A DNA stretch of 64,000 bases from NCBI GenBank assembly GCA_905331475.1, contig CAJNYU010000010.1, positions 1 to 64,000 on the forward strand. Direction: 5' to 3'. The translations under genes were made by a program, and so were the position numbers. Numbering within the stretch: position 1 is the stretch's first letter; every line of letters begins with the position of its first letter. The DNA comes from Rotaria socialis (lineage: Eukaryota > Rotifera > Eurotatoria > Philodinida > Philodinidae). Below, piece after piece: positions 13,140 to 23,404 of the stretch. The notes beneath the pieces are model-generated. The model searched no databases, was not told where the DNA came from, and saw nothing but the letters and a program-made list of their open reading frames with translations.

Positions 13140-13450
13140 GTTCGGCCTGGAAACGGTCGGTTCCGAGTAGTTTCGTCGATTTTGTGGAAGCAGTATTCCG
13201 GTTGGAAAATTTTCCGATCAATTCCTGCCGGAAAGCATCGGAACTTGGCAGGAATCCGCCGGGAAAGTCCGGTCGTATTTTTGACCAGAATACTGCTTCC
13301 ATGTTCCAGCGATTTCCCGTGTTTTCCTGCAGGATATGGTGACTTTCCCGCATATTCCCTGGAGTATCCTACGAGATCCGCTGGTCGGAATGTTCGACAT
13401 GGGGTGTGCGGATTTCGAGCAAGCCGACGGAAAATGCTACTTGATGCGTT
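13140..13450. repeat. GC-rich block with inverted repeats inside the TIR element
   Basis: GGAAGCAGTATTCCGGT near 13187 recurs inverted as ACCAGAATACTGCTTCC near 13285, enclosing CCGGAA-rich sequence. The same 15-mer appears in the remnant at the start of the window. Open frames exist on both strands only because the block lacks AT-rich stops; they are compositionally unlike any gene here and are not called. Confidence 0.5.
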
Positions 13451-13865
13451 TTCCAAACTTAGCCCATAGCTCCTAAATCTAATTCATATTTTAGTTATGT
13501 TCATTACCATCCCATAAACGTGTTATGGTGCACTAAAATCTATCTTAATCTGATGTAAAATACGGCTAATAGTTGAGGAAAAACAGCTTCAATTCTGACA
13601 ATATTGAAAAAGCTAAGCAAAAAACAATTAAAATCATTTTTAACCAATGAATTTCAATAGCGCTGCTGCTATTGTATCTTGTCAGATAGTTAGATAACTT
13701 GATATTCTTGTTCTATCGTAATTAGTACGATGATTTGTTAGCAGACGATCCGATAAAAGCTCAAACATTTTTTTAACGCAATTAAAATCATGTTTATTTA
13801 CTGCAAAATTCCCATGATTTGTAAATATCAATTGCATTTACATTTAATCTAGCTATCCGTAATCC

Positions 13866-14313
13866 ACTCTCCCCCGACGACTCCACGGGGAGTCCCTGCA
13901 AAATAACGAAATCCCTGAGGAGTCCCTGTCGTGAGTCCCAGGGACTTTTTATTTGGGGATTTCTCTGGGAAGAATTGATAAAAGTTTTTTTTTAAATTAA
14001 GAAAAATTTATTAGTAATTAGATATTTCATCCATTTTGGACAGATAACTCTCCGGGGAGTTCCCGCGAAAGAACGAAATCCCTAGAGACTTATTATTTGG
14101 GGGATTTCTCTGGAGAGAATTGATGAAATTTTTTTAAATTAAAAAAAATTAAGAAGAATTTATTAGTAATTAGATATTTCATCCATTTTTGCCGGATAAC
14201 TCTCCGGGGAGTTCCCGCAATAGAACGAAATCCCTAGGGACTCACGACAGAGAGCCCCTGGGGATTTGTCAGAGGACTCCCTGGAAATTCTTCTAGGGAG
14301 AGTTGACTAGGGT
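13866..14313. repeat. Three tandem units of about 150-168 nt
   Basis: Units begin near 13887, 14055 and 14205, each with GGGGAGT(C/T)CC(T/C)GC followed by AACGAAATCCCT. Two carry the shared linker 'tttattagtaattagatatttcatccattttt'-type sequence (near 14008 and 14159). Unit ends contain CCCAGGGACT-like self-complementary segments that could pair. No coding content. Confidence 0.55.
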
Positions 14314-16084
14314 ATAAATAATCTTTTTAGAACATTAGAAATATACTCAAGTGCTTCAAAAAGTGCAACAAATAAAAGTATTTAATAGTACTTCGAAAAG
14401 TAAAGAAATTAACATTATTTACTTGTAGAATGGAAAAGCACTTTATAGTACTTTATAAAGTGCGCAAATTACTATTTCTTACTATGCAAAACTAAATAGT
14501 ACTTTTAAGCACTAACGAAAGTAGAAAAAGTAAAAATAGTCACTAAAAACAGTGAAAAATAGTGAAAAAAGTTACTTTATTTTACTTCATTACTATGGAA
14601 AGTAATATTTAGTAAATTTTTGGTACTTTTTTCACATGGGTTACCGACAATTCATCATGATCGATAAAAAAAAGTTTTCATATACGTATCTTCTAGTCTG
14701 GACAAAATTACTGAATGGAGTTTAAATTCATCATTAATTGATGAATTAGTTGACAGTACAAAATGTCAACCATGCTTAAGTGAACCATTGTATTATGTAT
14801 GGTAAATCGTTTATCTATTTTTATATTATCGACACTTAAAGGTGACGGTGACTTTCGTTTAGTGGAACTGATGGGCGTGTTTATCGGTCAGCTTGTTTTG
14901 TTGCATATTTTAATTGTTTATTAGGCGCAAATATAGAAATTGCATGTAATAAAGAATGTCCATGTAATCATTCAAGTATAAATCAAATATGTTGAAATCA
15001 ATTTTTCTAAAGATTGTTATGTTGTAGGTTTAGATGAACAAAATTTCGAATCAATGGTATGTCTAGCAAGGTCTTATTCGATTTCTTTAAATTGATTCAA
15101 AACGATTTACTTTACAGGACTGGAATAGGAACGAAAATATCATTCAGTAGGAGTTTATTCTATGAGTAATGATTTTTATATATTTTTGAGAATCCTGTTG
15201 TTTTAGTGATCCATTGGTTGATGAAAGTCCCGATGATCCAAGAGGACGTAAGAACAATCGATATTTTGCGAAAACATGATACGATTTGATTATGAATCAA
15301 GATAGAAATCAAAAGTGATTTTACTCAATTCATTTAGAATTTAATCAATGTTCACGATCTGTTCATCGTGAACTACGTAATCGTTTTTATGATTGGTTTC
15401 ATCAAATTGAAAAACTTGAACATAAAAGTCAATATTATGGTAGAATTTTCGATTAACAAAGAAAACAAGAATATTTCTATTTATTTTTTTTTCTGGAATA
15501 TTTTAGGTTCTATTGAAAATTGCCATCCGATGATTTCATATATGTTTTATCATTTCGATGCAACGAATGATTCCGAATTAGATGACGATGAACTAAATAG
15601 TATTGAACATTTGAAAGATGAGTCATGTACTGATATATTTTTTCAACGATGTGATCATGATGGTGATCACCGATTATTACCATATGAATGGTGTAATTGT
15701 TTTCAATATGCGCGTAAGTTTTCAAATGCATGTTCAAGCAATGCTATTTTCTGTTTTAATGAAATATTTAATTTTTTAGTTCTACCTTGTGAATTACATA
15801 ATCAAGATTTAGATAAAGCATTTTGGAATAAATCAATGGAAGGAATATTTCGACCTCGATGCAATTCAAATGGATATTACGCAGCAAGACAATGTAACAC
15901 GAATACACCACGGCAATGTTGGTGTGTTGATAAACATGGAATTTAAGTTGAAGGAGCACGACAAGATGATGATCACATGTCACAATGTGGTATGTCTACG
16001 AGCGTATCTTTTTCTTTCAACTACTATGCATTTTATATTCTTTTAGACGAAGTAGACGATTCAAGAAGAGCAGAAATAGTGTGA

Positions 16085-17389
16085 TTCCAAAAGTTTTAAG
16101 CTATTAACACATTTTACAAAATGCGTAGATATTAGATTATTACTTTAATAAAATTTGATTAAATTAGAAATATGTATTTACCAAAAAAAGTCGGCCAAAT
16201 CGAATCATCAAGTTTTAGAATATTTTCTAAACTTTATTTCGAAGGTTAATGAGTGTTAGATTTTGCTGATTTACAAATGTGGGTTGAATTTTATGTAAGG
16301 ATACACCCACCAAGTATGTGAGTAAAACCACAAATACATGCATAGTTATTGACGTATGTCACAAGAGACAAGAACAAACACAAACATAACGTGAGAATAA
16401 ATATGGAGAAATACCAGTATAATACTGTTCTGTAATTTGCCGTAATATTTATCTGTGTTGGGTTACTTTCAACAAAATTTCATTGATAAAACAAAAGAGA
16501 AATTCAAAATAAGTGAGAGAATCATGATGGGATAAGATTGGTTTTCTGTCGTCTAGAATAGTTCGATTTTTCGTGTTAGAAGCAAACTAGCGGCAACTTT
16601 TAATGTTTTTCCAAAAGTTTATTTGGTGACATTTCTGAAGTGATTTTTCGATTGGCGCTTCTCACCTTCCTACGACAATGCTTAACAACGTTAATTATCA
16701 TCGCTGTGGGGGCGTACGATTGTTAGTAGGCAACTTGATTGATAATAGTCGCTATATAAACAATCGAAATAACGCCAGTAGTTAGCTCTGACTTGATGCC
16801 AACAGAAGAAATCAATACAGTCGTATTCGTCCATATCCTTTCGTAGTTCTTGTTCTAGAGTGCAGTTAATTCCATCGCTAGCCGATTCATTTTTTCGAAA
16901 ATATTACTCGTATGTAGACATAAATTTTTTTTCATCCTGACTGATCTTTGTATGAACTTATATCAGTAAAAAAGAACAATACTATGATAACAATACATAG
17001 GAATTTATCACGTCAATACTAATGCTTGCATGAGCGATTCTTCTATCTGATTTCAGAACCTGTACGTTTAATTCTTTCTTATTTCCATTATTTCTAATCT
17101 CGTTTCAATTTATCTCTGGTTGAGACAAATAAATGAATTTGTCAACCATTTGTGTGGCCGTTCGCATTTTCACACTAAATTAAATATAATATCGTTAGCG
17201 AGCAATTGATGTAATAGATCAATAGGAAACAATAGATTTTATTCTCTTGATAAATGACGCTAATTTGTTTTTAACGAAAGAGAAAAATAGACTAAAATCC
17301 TACAGGGTAGTTCCGAACTGTTATAAATATCGTTCACGCCTTCTGTCGGGACATTTACTATTGTTCGGACGATTTCCTACACGATACAT
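16085..17389. other. Intergenic region after testican
   Basis: No exon supported. A TATA-like sequence (gctatataaac) lies at about 16752-16762, followed some 20 nt later by 'aacgccag'. It resembles the TATA context before the neuropeptide gene and may be a promoter of an unrecognised transcript; nothing downstream can be read as a gene. Confidence 0.35.
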
Positions 17390-17862
17390 GTTATAAATAG
17401 AATGGTAGGTGAGGTTAGATAGGAATTCAAGACTTGAACAAAAGCTAATACCACATTGAACTGAACAGAATGTGGAAAAAAACAATTCTAAAACTATGTC
17501 AAGAAAAGAAAACATTTGGAAAATGTCTTACAGAGAAGAAAATAAAATATCGTTATGTATCGATGTATATTATATTATAGTGAATTGTTTTGAATGCAAA
17601 TGTCATCGTTGCTCAAAGCAGAGAATCGTCTTTATATTAATAACAAAATATTTTCATCGAAAACCTACTACGCTTCACTCAAAGAATAAGTATGAGTAAC
17701 CAATAGTTTAAGTTCAATCTTGAAAATAGTCAATAGGAAACATTTTATTTACTTTTTTCTAATAGACCTGAAATTGTAAGGAAAAGACGAAAAAAAACTT
17801 TTTAGAGCCAGTAGTATATTTACTAGGGCAAACGACACAATAAAGATGAAATACTAGTTAAG
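17390..17862. repeat. 473-bp direct duplication, copy 1
   Basis: Identical in length to 17864-18336, with five substitutions (about 1%) and no indels. A single ambiguous base separates the copies. The small open frame present in both is unsupported. Probably two alleles of one locus placed in tandem by assembly. Confidence 0.85.
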
Positions 17863-17863
17863 N
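17863..17863. other. Ambiguous base N at duplication junction
   Basis: The only N in the window, lying exactly between the two copies of the 473-bp duplication; it looks like a contig-join marker. Confidence 0.85.
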
Positions 17864-18336
17864 GTTATAAATAGAATGGTAGGTGAGGTTAGATAGGAAT
17901 TCAAGACTTGAACAAAAGCTAATACCACATTGAACTGAACAGAATGTGGAAAAAAACAATTCTAAAACTATGTCAAGAAAAGAAAGCATTTGGAAAATGT
18001 CTTACAGAGAAGAAAATAAAATATCGTTATGTATCGATGTATATTATATTATAGTGAATTGTTTTGAATGCAAATGTCATTGTTGCTCAAAGCAGAGAAT
18101 CGTCTTTATATTAATAACAAAATATTTTCATCGAAAACCTACTACGCTTCACTCAAAGAATAAGTATGAGTAACCGATAGTTTAAGTTTAATCTTGAAAA
18201 TAGTCAATAGGAAACATTTTATTTACTTTTTTCTAATAGACCTGAAATTGTAAGGAAAAGACGAAAAAAAACTTTTTAGAGCCAGTCGTATATTTACTAG
18301 GGCAAACGACACAATAAAGATGAAATACTAGTTAAG
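17864..18336. repeat. 473-bp direct duplication, copy 2
   Basis: Second copy, offset 474 nt from the first and continuous with unique sequence on its right. The substitutions relative to copy 1 are scattered, as expected for alleles. Confidence 0.85.
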
Positions 18337-20018
18337 TAAAAAGATAGAATTATTCGAATGCATATCGTATTGTATAGATCTTATTTTAATTTCCTTTTTA
18401 TTGTCTACTTAAATTTTGCATTTAATGCAAAAATACTCATTTTTGGCCTTATGGTTTTTTTGTGTTCTGTTTTAGTTAAAGATTTACTTCTTTGTTGAGC
18501 AATTAACTTGTGATACGATTAGAATACGAGGTTATTCAACCAATCACTGTTGGTGATGAACTTTAGCTGTTACATTTCATATTTTGATAAATATTTAAGT
18601 AATATATATTTCTATTGTTCTAATTCTTTGACTTGATAACATTAAGATATCTTCATAGTTATAATTATTAGTTAATTGCCAATGGTGAGAAAATGAAGAG
18701 GCAATATTACTTAATAACATTGACATGATACAAGTCTCTTGGTAATCATTTTACAATAATCTAAGTTTTAATGAAAAAGAAATTCATGCGTCTCATTAAG
18801 TAAGTAATATAAAAAAGGCGAATCGAGGACTAAAAATATCATCTCTTTTGTTAATGCATTCATCCGTTCGTCATTTAACCGTGAGCCCATATATATAGAA
18901 TTTATTTTCTTTGTAAACCGGTCGGTTGTTCTTAATCAAAAATATGGTAATTCATCTAACAAAATACTCCTACACTTTCTTAGTCTCTCTTGTTTTTTTT
19001 TCATAGAGCTTTTAATGAACTATCATTTTCAAGATCCTGTATATCTTAATAATCTACGATTTTCCATTCTGATAGAGAACATTGATACATTGTTTTATTG
19101 CATCTTTCGAGATATATCTTCGTGTCTGCACGCTTTTCTTCATAATATTCAGTTGATGAGAAAAAGCTCAACGTTTAGTAGAATAATCTCTGGAATGAGT
19201 TGTAGATTAGTCACTATATAAGAAATATTCTATACGCACTAAGCTTCATTTCCCTAAGTTTCATACTACTATTGACATTAGAACTTCAGAGTAGTGCAAT
19301 AAAAATGAATAAAAACGTGTTTAGTAAATTTCTAAATTATACTAATAATTATGCCGTGCTTCATAAGAGTATGGTGTATTGCAATAGAGAAAAAATCACA
19401 TTAAATATAAAGCACGTATATTTAACTGGAGTTTCAAGTTCCTTTTATGGTAAAAATTTTTTAAAGAAAAACATGTAAGCTATTGACTATAAATATATTG
19501 ATAAAATCGAGAGAAAATTTGCAGATACTCAGTCGTTGAGAAACATTTGATGATTATTAATAGAGTAGGAGTTAATTTTTTATTGAAATAAACGTAGTAA
19601 ATTGCAGTGAAGTCTTTTATAGTTTATTATTACAACTAAAGGTATTTGCCCATTTGTCAACAATCTTTGTCAGGTCGATAAATCGAATACTTTATGTCAC
19701 TTTCCTTCTCATATTTCGCTGTGAAATCTGTTTCGATTTTTTTAAAATAAGTTTTTCGAAAAGAAAAAAGAAAAATCAAGACAAATAGTTTTTTTAGAGC
19801 ACGCCAAAACTTTTGCCGCTCGTTACGTATACGTGTGCAGGCGTTTTTTTTTCAAAATCTGTTGACGCACATATACATAGTGACTAGATACTCAAATATC
19901 AACTTCCAAGCGAATAGAACAGTATTGAAATCCTATATAACGCCAAAATTAGTAATCACAAAAACAATTTATAATAATTTACTGTAACTGCTTTTTTATT
20001 TTTTAAGACTTGACAAAA
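18337..20018. other. Intergenic region upstream of neuropeptide gene
   Basis: AT-rich; no exon is supported on either strand. Contains the TATA element of the neuropeptide gene near its right end. Confidence 0.45.
19933..19940 (+). promoter_or_regulatory. TATA box of neuropeptide gene
   Basis: CTATATAA lies 79 nt before the precursor ATG, with a plausible initiator (ttagtaatcac) about 20-30 nt downstream. Spacing suits a short-leader transcript. Confidence 0.5.
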
Positions 20019-20404
20019 ATGGGTCATTCTTTCCTCCTACAATTTTTTCTCATAGTTTTACTGATACTTGCGTACGTCCATAGTCGAGAATCATCTTATG
20101 ATGGCTTTGATTCAAATGACTATGAAGGTAAAATCAAATTTGTTTATTTTTAATCACTAATATATCTTCATCTACTATTTATTGTTCAGAACAACAAAAT
20201 TCACTAGCGCAGATGTCTGATACAGACGACCCTAATGATGAAGAATCCGATGAAAGAAACGTAAGCCAACAACGATCAATAATTAGTCATGGATCACAAA
20301 ATCGACATCAATTGATTGCTCTACTTCGAAAAGCTTACAGTCAAGGTTGGAAGCCTAATTTAATTCATTATGTTCCCGCAACAAGATTCGGTCGACACCT
20401 TTAA
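20019..20404 (+). CDS. Secreted RFamide-type neuropeptide precursor
   Basis: Two exons, 20019-20127 and 20190-20404, join in phase to give 107 residues. The N-terminus MGHSFLLQFFLIVLLILAYV is a clear signal peptide, with cleavage predicted near HS|RES. An acidic spacer rich in Asp and Glu follows. The C-terminal part contains a dibasic site (LLRK) and then AYSQGWKPNLIHYVPATRF followed by G-R-H-L and the stop. Known prohormone rules predict cleavage after RK, removal of the tail after GR, and glycine-directed amidation, giving a 19-residue peptide ending TRF-amide. The C-terminus is RFamide-like, but it does not match NPF/NPY, luqin, kisspeptin or PrRP patterns known to me, so the family is unassigned. 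It would act outside the cell, presumably through a G-protein-coupled receptor (inference). One peptide copy only. Confidence 0.78.
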
Positions 20405-21238
20405 TGTTCTCTAGTTGTATGTTTATTTTATGTATGTACGGAAATATTTTACTTTATTGCTCGGAAAAAAATAGAAAATATACAGAGCGGATCATAAATC
20501 ATGTTTTGTTACAAAAAAAATAAAATATCTGCTGTAGCTCATTCACATGAACTATTTCTGTTTTTCTTGTTTAGTTATAAAATTTTATTAAATATTTCTT
20601 CTCTTCATATAAATAATGTAAACAGGTTTTCCGTATCGTTGATTTTAATAAATAAATTTTGAACTACTTCTCAAATAAGATAAATGATGATGCGTAGGCC
20701 TCAATCATTATTTTCAGGTTAATATCCTACGAAGATCATAAGAAAGAATGAAAAAATAATGTGCGTATGTGCATTGGGTTATAGTGATGTATCTATTTCA
20801 ACAACAACTCTTCAGGTGTAGTATCAATGTCAATGACGATACTATTCCGATATTTTTAAGAATTTTGAATGAAAGTTGACAATTTAGTAGAAAACTTTGA
20901 TAGCCTAGTTTTGTTGTCATATATGAATTTCAACATTGAAACATATAGTTGTGAAATTTCAGTCTTCATATGCGCTACAATCATACCGCGAATAAATTTA
21001 TGTTTTTAAATTTATGCGTATGATTACTCAAAAGCCTATTTGAAACTTTGATTAAATGTGTATGTTTGTCTTGAGAACAAGTCAAATATGTTTATTGAGG
21101 CCAACAATAGCAACAGTTGTTTACATTAAATCTCATCAAGATAAGAAAACTTCGAATAGATTTCTATCAGTAATTTAAGAAAAAACACATCAATGCTATT
21201 CTCTCTCTCTCTCTCTGTGTTTAAGTTTTCTACTAATT
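20405..21238. other. Convergent spacer, neuropeptide gene to RMI2
   Basis: 3' ends of two convergent genes. AATAAA at 20519-20524 fits the plus-strand gene. A (CT)n tract lies at about 21201-21216, just past the RMI2 stop. No coding sequence seen. Confidence 0.5.
20519..20524 (+). terminator. Poly(A) signal of neuropeptide gene
   Basis: AATAAA 115 nt after the stop, in an A-rich context. Confidence 0.5.
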
Positions 21239-23251
21239 CTAATGATAAATACGTTGACTAATATCAACGACTTCAAATGGCCAAATGAGTTCGTTTTTCA
21301 ATGACCTTTTAAAATATTGAATTTTATAAACATCAATAGTTATACGATTTGATGAGGTTGTATTGAGTAATCTACCAGCAATCATCACATAATCACCTAG
21401 AAAAGAATGTATGCATTAATTATTTTAAGAAAGGTTTGTTTTAATAATGAATAAGAATTTAAAAAAGACTATGACTAAGTGTCAATGTTGAGTCAAGTCC
21501 TACGACATTATCAGCGATGTGGTGTGATTTAGGAGATAACATTTGCATTCCATGAATCATGAAAAATATTTAATCAGTCTATGACGTACATACATGGAAA
21601 AGAAAGGCAGAACAGATTGACAAATAAGTATCGTAAATAACTAGAATGATTACTGGCAACGAGATATCATTTGCAATGACAAAAAATTATGACAGTACGA
21701 AACTTTCTTAGTAATTGATTTATTGAAGAAATGACTAAGCATAATTTAGGATAACATGAAGAGTTAATATGTATTCATCAGACATGCAGAACTATTTTAA
21801 AAATTGCACAGACAATGTATTCTTTTACCATCATTATCATAGTAGCGTAAGTTGGGGTGAATGGGACCAGTCGTTTTTCTACTACAAATAGGCAAAACTA
21901 GGTAATAATTACCGTTGTATACATGACAGTACATGGATTATTCGCAAGACCCTAGAGCACGCCTGAGCCGCCCACAATATCCTGGGTATGCCAATAAAAA
22001 GAGTATGCTTTTCATATCCGTACTTTGATTTCCGTGGTCATTCTCAAGAAAATATTATGATCAAATGTTTAGAATGATAATTGAGTAAAATCTCGAGATA
22101 AACTCTTACTCTTTTCATTTTAAACAAAACTATAGTCACATAATCTAGATTATTGAGAATCAAAAATAAAAAAGATGTGATCAGTTTTTGATCTTGAAAA
22201 TAACTAAAAATTCAGTCATGGTTTGATTTAATGATAGAATTATTGATCCACTATTTTTTTCTATTAAAATTACTAACAAGTAATAAACACGATATAATTG
22301 GCAACGTGTCATATTTACTTAGAGATAGATCATAAAATGAATACGCCATTGCAAAAGTATAGGATTTTTAATGACTTCTATTCTGAAATTAAAAAAACAT
22401 TGCAATTTACTGCTTTATACGACAGGTCAAAATGACATTTTTTCGCAAATTTTATTATAAATATTTATCAACGATGAGGTATTTCATGGAGACGCATATC
22501 ATTCTTAAATATCTATTGAATCTAAGAAAATACGATGACTTTTATATATGGGGATGATCAAAAATAAATTTTTTGTTTGATCCTTTACTAGTAATTGTAT
22601 GCTACATATCTGTATGCAATTTAACAACAAGAGATATCAATGTGTTAGTTAAGTACCTTCATTTGTTGACCATGCATCTGAGATACGAGAACAATTTTGT
22701 ATTTCAGCTTGTCCTGTAGCATCTTCGATTACCATTAAATCAGCAATTTTGTCGATCTATATATATATATATATATACATACGAAAGTAGATAACAAGTT
22801 AATTCAAGTAATTGACCAACTAATCCTATTGTGAAAGTTCTATGCAGAGATATTTGATCAATCTTATTCAACTGTCTTTCTATACATCGAAATAAAATCG
22901 CATTTTTTCGTTAGACATCAAAATAGTAATCTTCGATAGAATAATATTTGCATGAAACGAGGAACTCTTCAGAAAATATTTGTTCGTACTATGCAGACAA
23001 AATCTAATTGATCTGACTAGTATATTTATCAATGATATAAAAGAACGGAAAGAAAAGTCTAACAGATATTTTATTACAAAACATGAACCCACCTTAATAC
23101 AAAGTCCTTGTAACCAAACATATTGAAATTGTTGAGCTTTGCCATTGTATATGATAGTCCATTGAGTATCATCATCAGAGACTTTTCTAGCTCGGCGTAA
23201 ATCGCCTATGAATGATTTTCGCCAGAATGTATCAATAAATTGTCCTACCAT
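21239..23251 (-). CDS. RMI2: RMI2-like OB-fold subunit of the BTR/dissolvasome complex
   Basis: Three small exons on the minus strand, 23251-23093, 22756-22657 and 21396-21239, join in phase to 138 residues (human RMI2 has 147). Diagnostic stretches align in order with RMI2: FQYVWLQGLCIK (human AAVWMQGRVV), IEDATGQAEI, GDYVMIAGRLL (human GKYVMVMGVV) and a C-terminal WPFEVVDISQRIY helix (human MWELEVEDLHR). These make a single OB fold. RMI2 pairs with RMI1 to stabilise the BLM-topoisomerase III complex that dissolves double Holliday junctions in the nucleus. The second intron is long (1260 nt). The start lies only 153 nt after the CHID1 stop on the same strand. Assignment rests on short motifs; another OB-fold protein is the main alternative. 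Confidence 0.75.
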
Positions 23252-23296
23252 TATTATTCGAATTTAGTTTTTTCTTTATCAATCAATGAATCGAAA

Positions 23297-23320
23297 TCTA
23301 CAGGCAAAGAAAAAAAATCA
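23297..23320 (-). promoter_or_regulatory. Candidate trans-splice acceptor before RMI2
   Basis: On the minus strand a T-rich tract (gattttttttctttgcctgtag) ends in AG at 23299-23298, 46 nt before the RMI2 ATG. No donor and no AATAAA is seen between the CHID1 stop and this site. Spliced-leader addition is documented in rotifers, so the AG may receive a leader. An ordinary cis intron from an unseen exon is the alternative. Confidence 0.4.
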
Positions 23321-23404
23321 AGCACGCCAACAAACAAAAAAAAATGAATCAGTAGTCATAAGCGAAACCATCACAAAAACAAAAAGACATATCATAGAAT
23401 TTCA

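Larger units (their letters stand above)
12612..14638. mobile_element. Non-autonomous TIR element in the testican intron
   Basis: The ends are imperfect inverted repeats. The left end reads CCCATGTAAAAATTTTGATC and continues CAAAAAGTTACTAATAAGTACTTT. The right end, reverse-complemented, reads CCCATGTGAAAAAAGTACCA and continues AAAATTTACTAAATATTACTTT. Both subterminal regions (12640-12840 and 14330-14630) are dense in AGTACTT/AAGTACT words. The interior holds a GC-rich block and a tandem block, listed separately, and no transposase. It occupies most of the 2.58-kb intron between the follistatin-like and Kazal exons. The target-site duplication is unclear. Class cannot be named. Confidence 0.6.
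12008..16084 (+). pseudogene. SPOCK: Testican (SPOCK-like) proteoglycan core with in-frame stop
   Basis: Exons 12008-12113, 14697-14801, 14863-14975, 15028-15056, 15118-15146, 15207-15247, 15338-15439, 15507-15713, 15780-15989 and 16047-16084 join in phase. In order they encode a Cys-rich follistatin/EGF-like piece (RPCHVNHCDNDHVC), a Kazal domain (VCGTDGRVYRSAC), the SPARC EC domain with an EF-hand (FFQRCDHDGDHRLLPYEWC) and a thyroglobulin type-1 domain ending QCWCVDKHG. This is the testican order. Testicans are secreted extracellular-matrix proteins that modulate proteases and growth factors. The codon after KHGI is TAA (15944-15946), where relatives have glutamate. The downstream frame continues as testican-like sequence to a TGA at 16082, so the stop looks like a recent nonsense change or a sequencing error. 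The signal-peptide exon was not found. If translated to the TAA it would lack the end of the Tg1 domain. Confidence 0.8.

Noticed and set aside
12925..13469. Overlapping open frames on both strands in the GC-rich block
   Set aside because: Frames are open because of composition inside a repeat; codon use is unlike neighbouring genes and no domain is seen.
15368..15506. N-terminal part of the long open frame over the testican EC exon
   Set aside because: It reads through an intron; the true exon starts at 15507 after ttttag, in phase with the preceding exon.
17472..18173. Paired 75-residue open frames in the duplicated segment
   Set aside because: They are identical only because the DNA is duplicated; they have no recognisable domain, no splice context and AT-biased composition.
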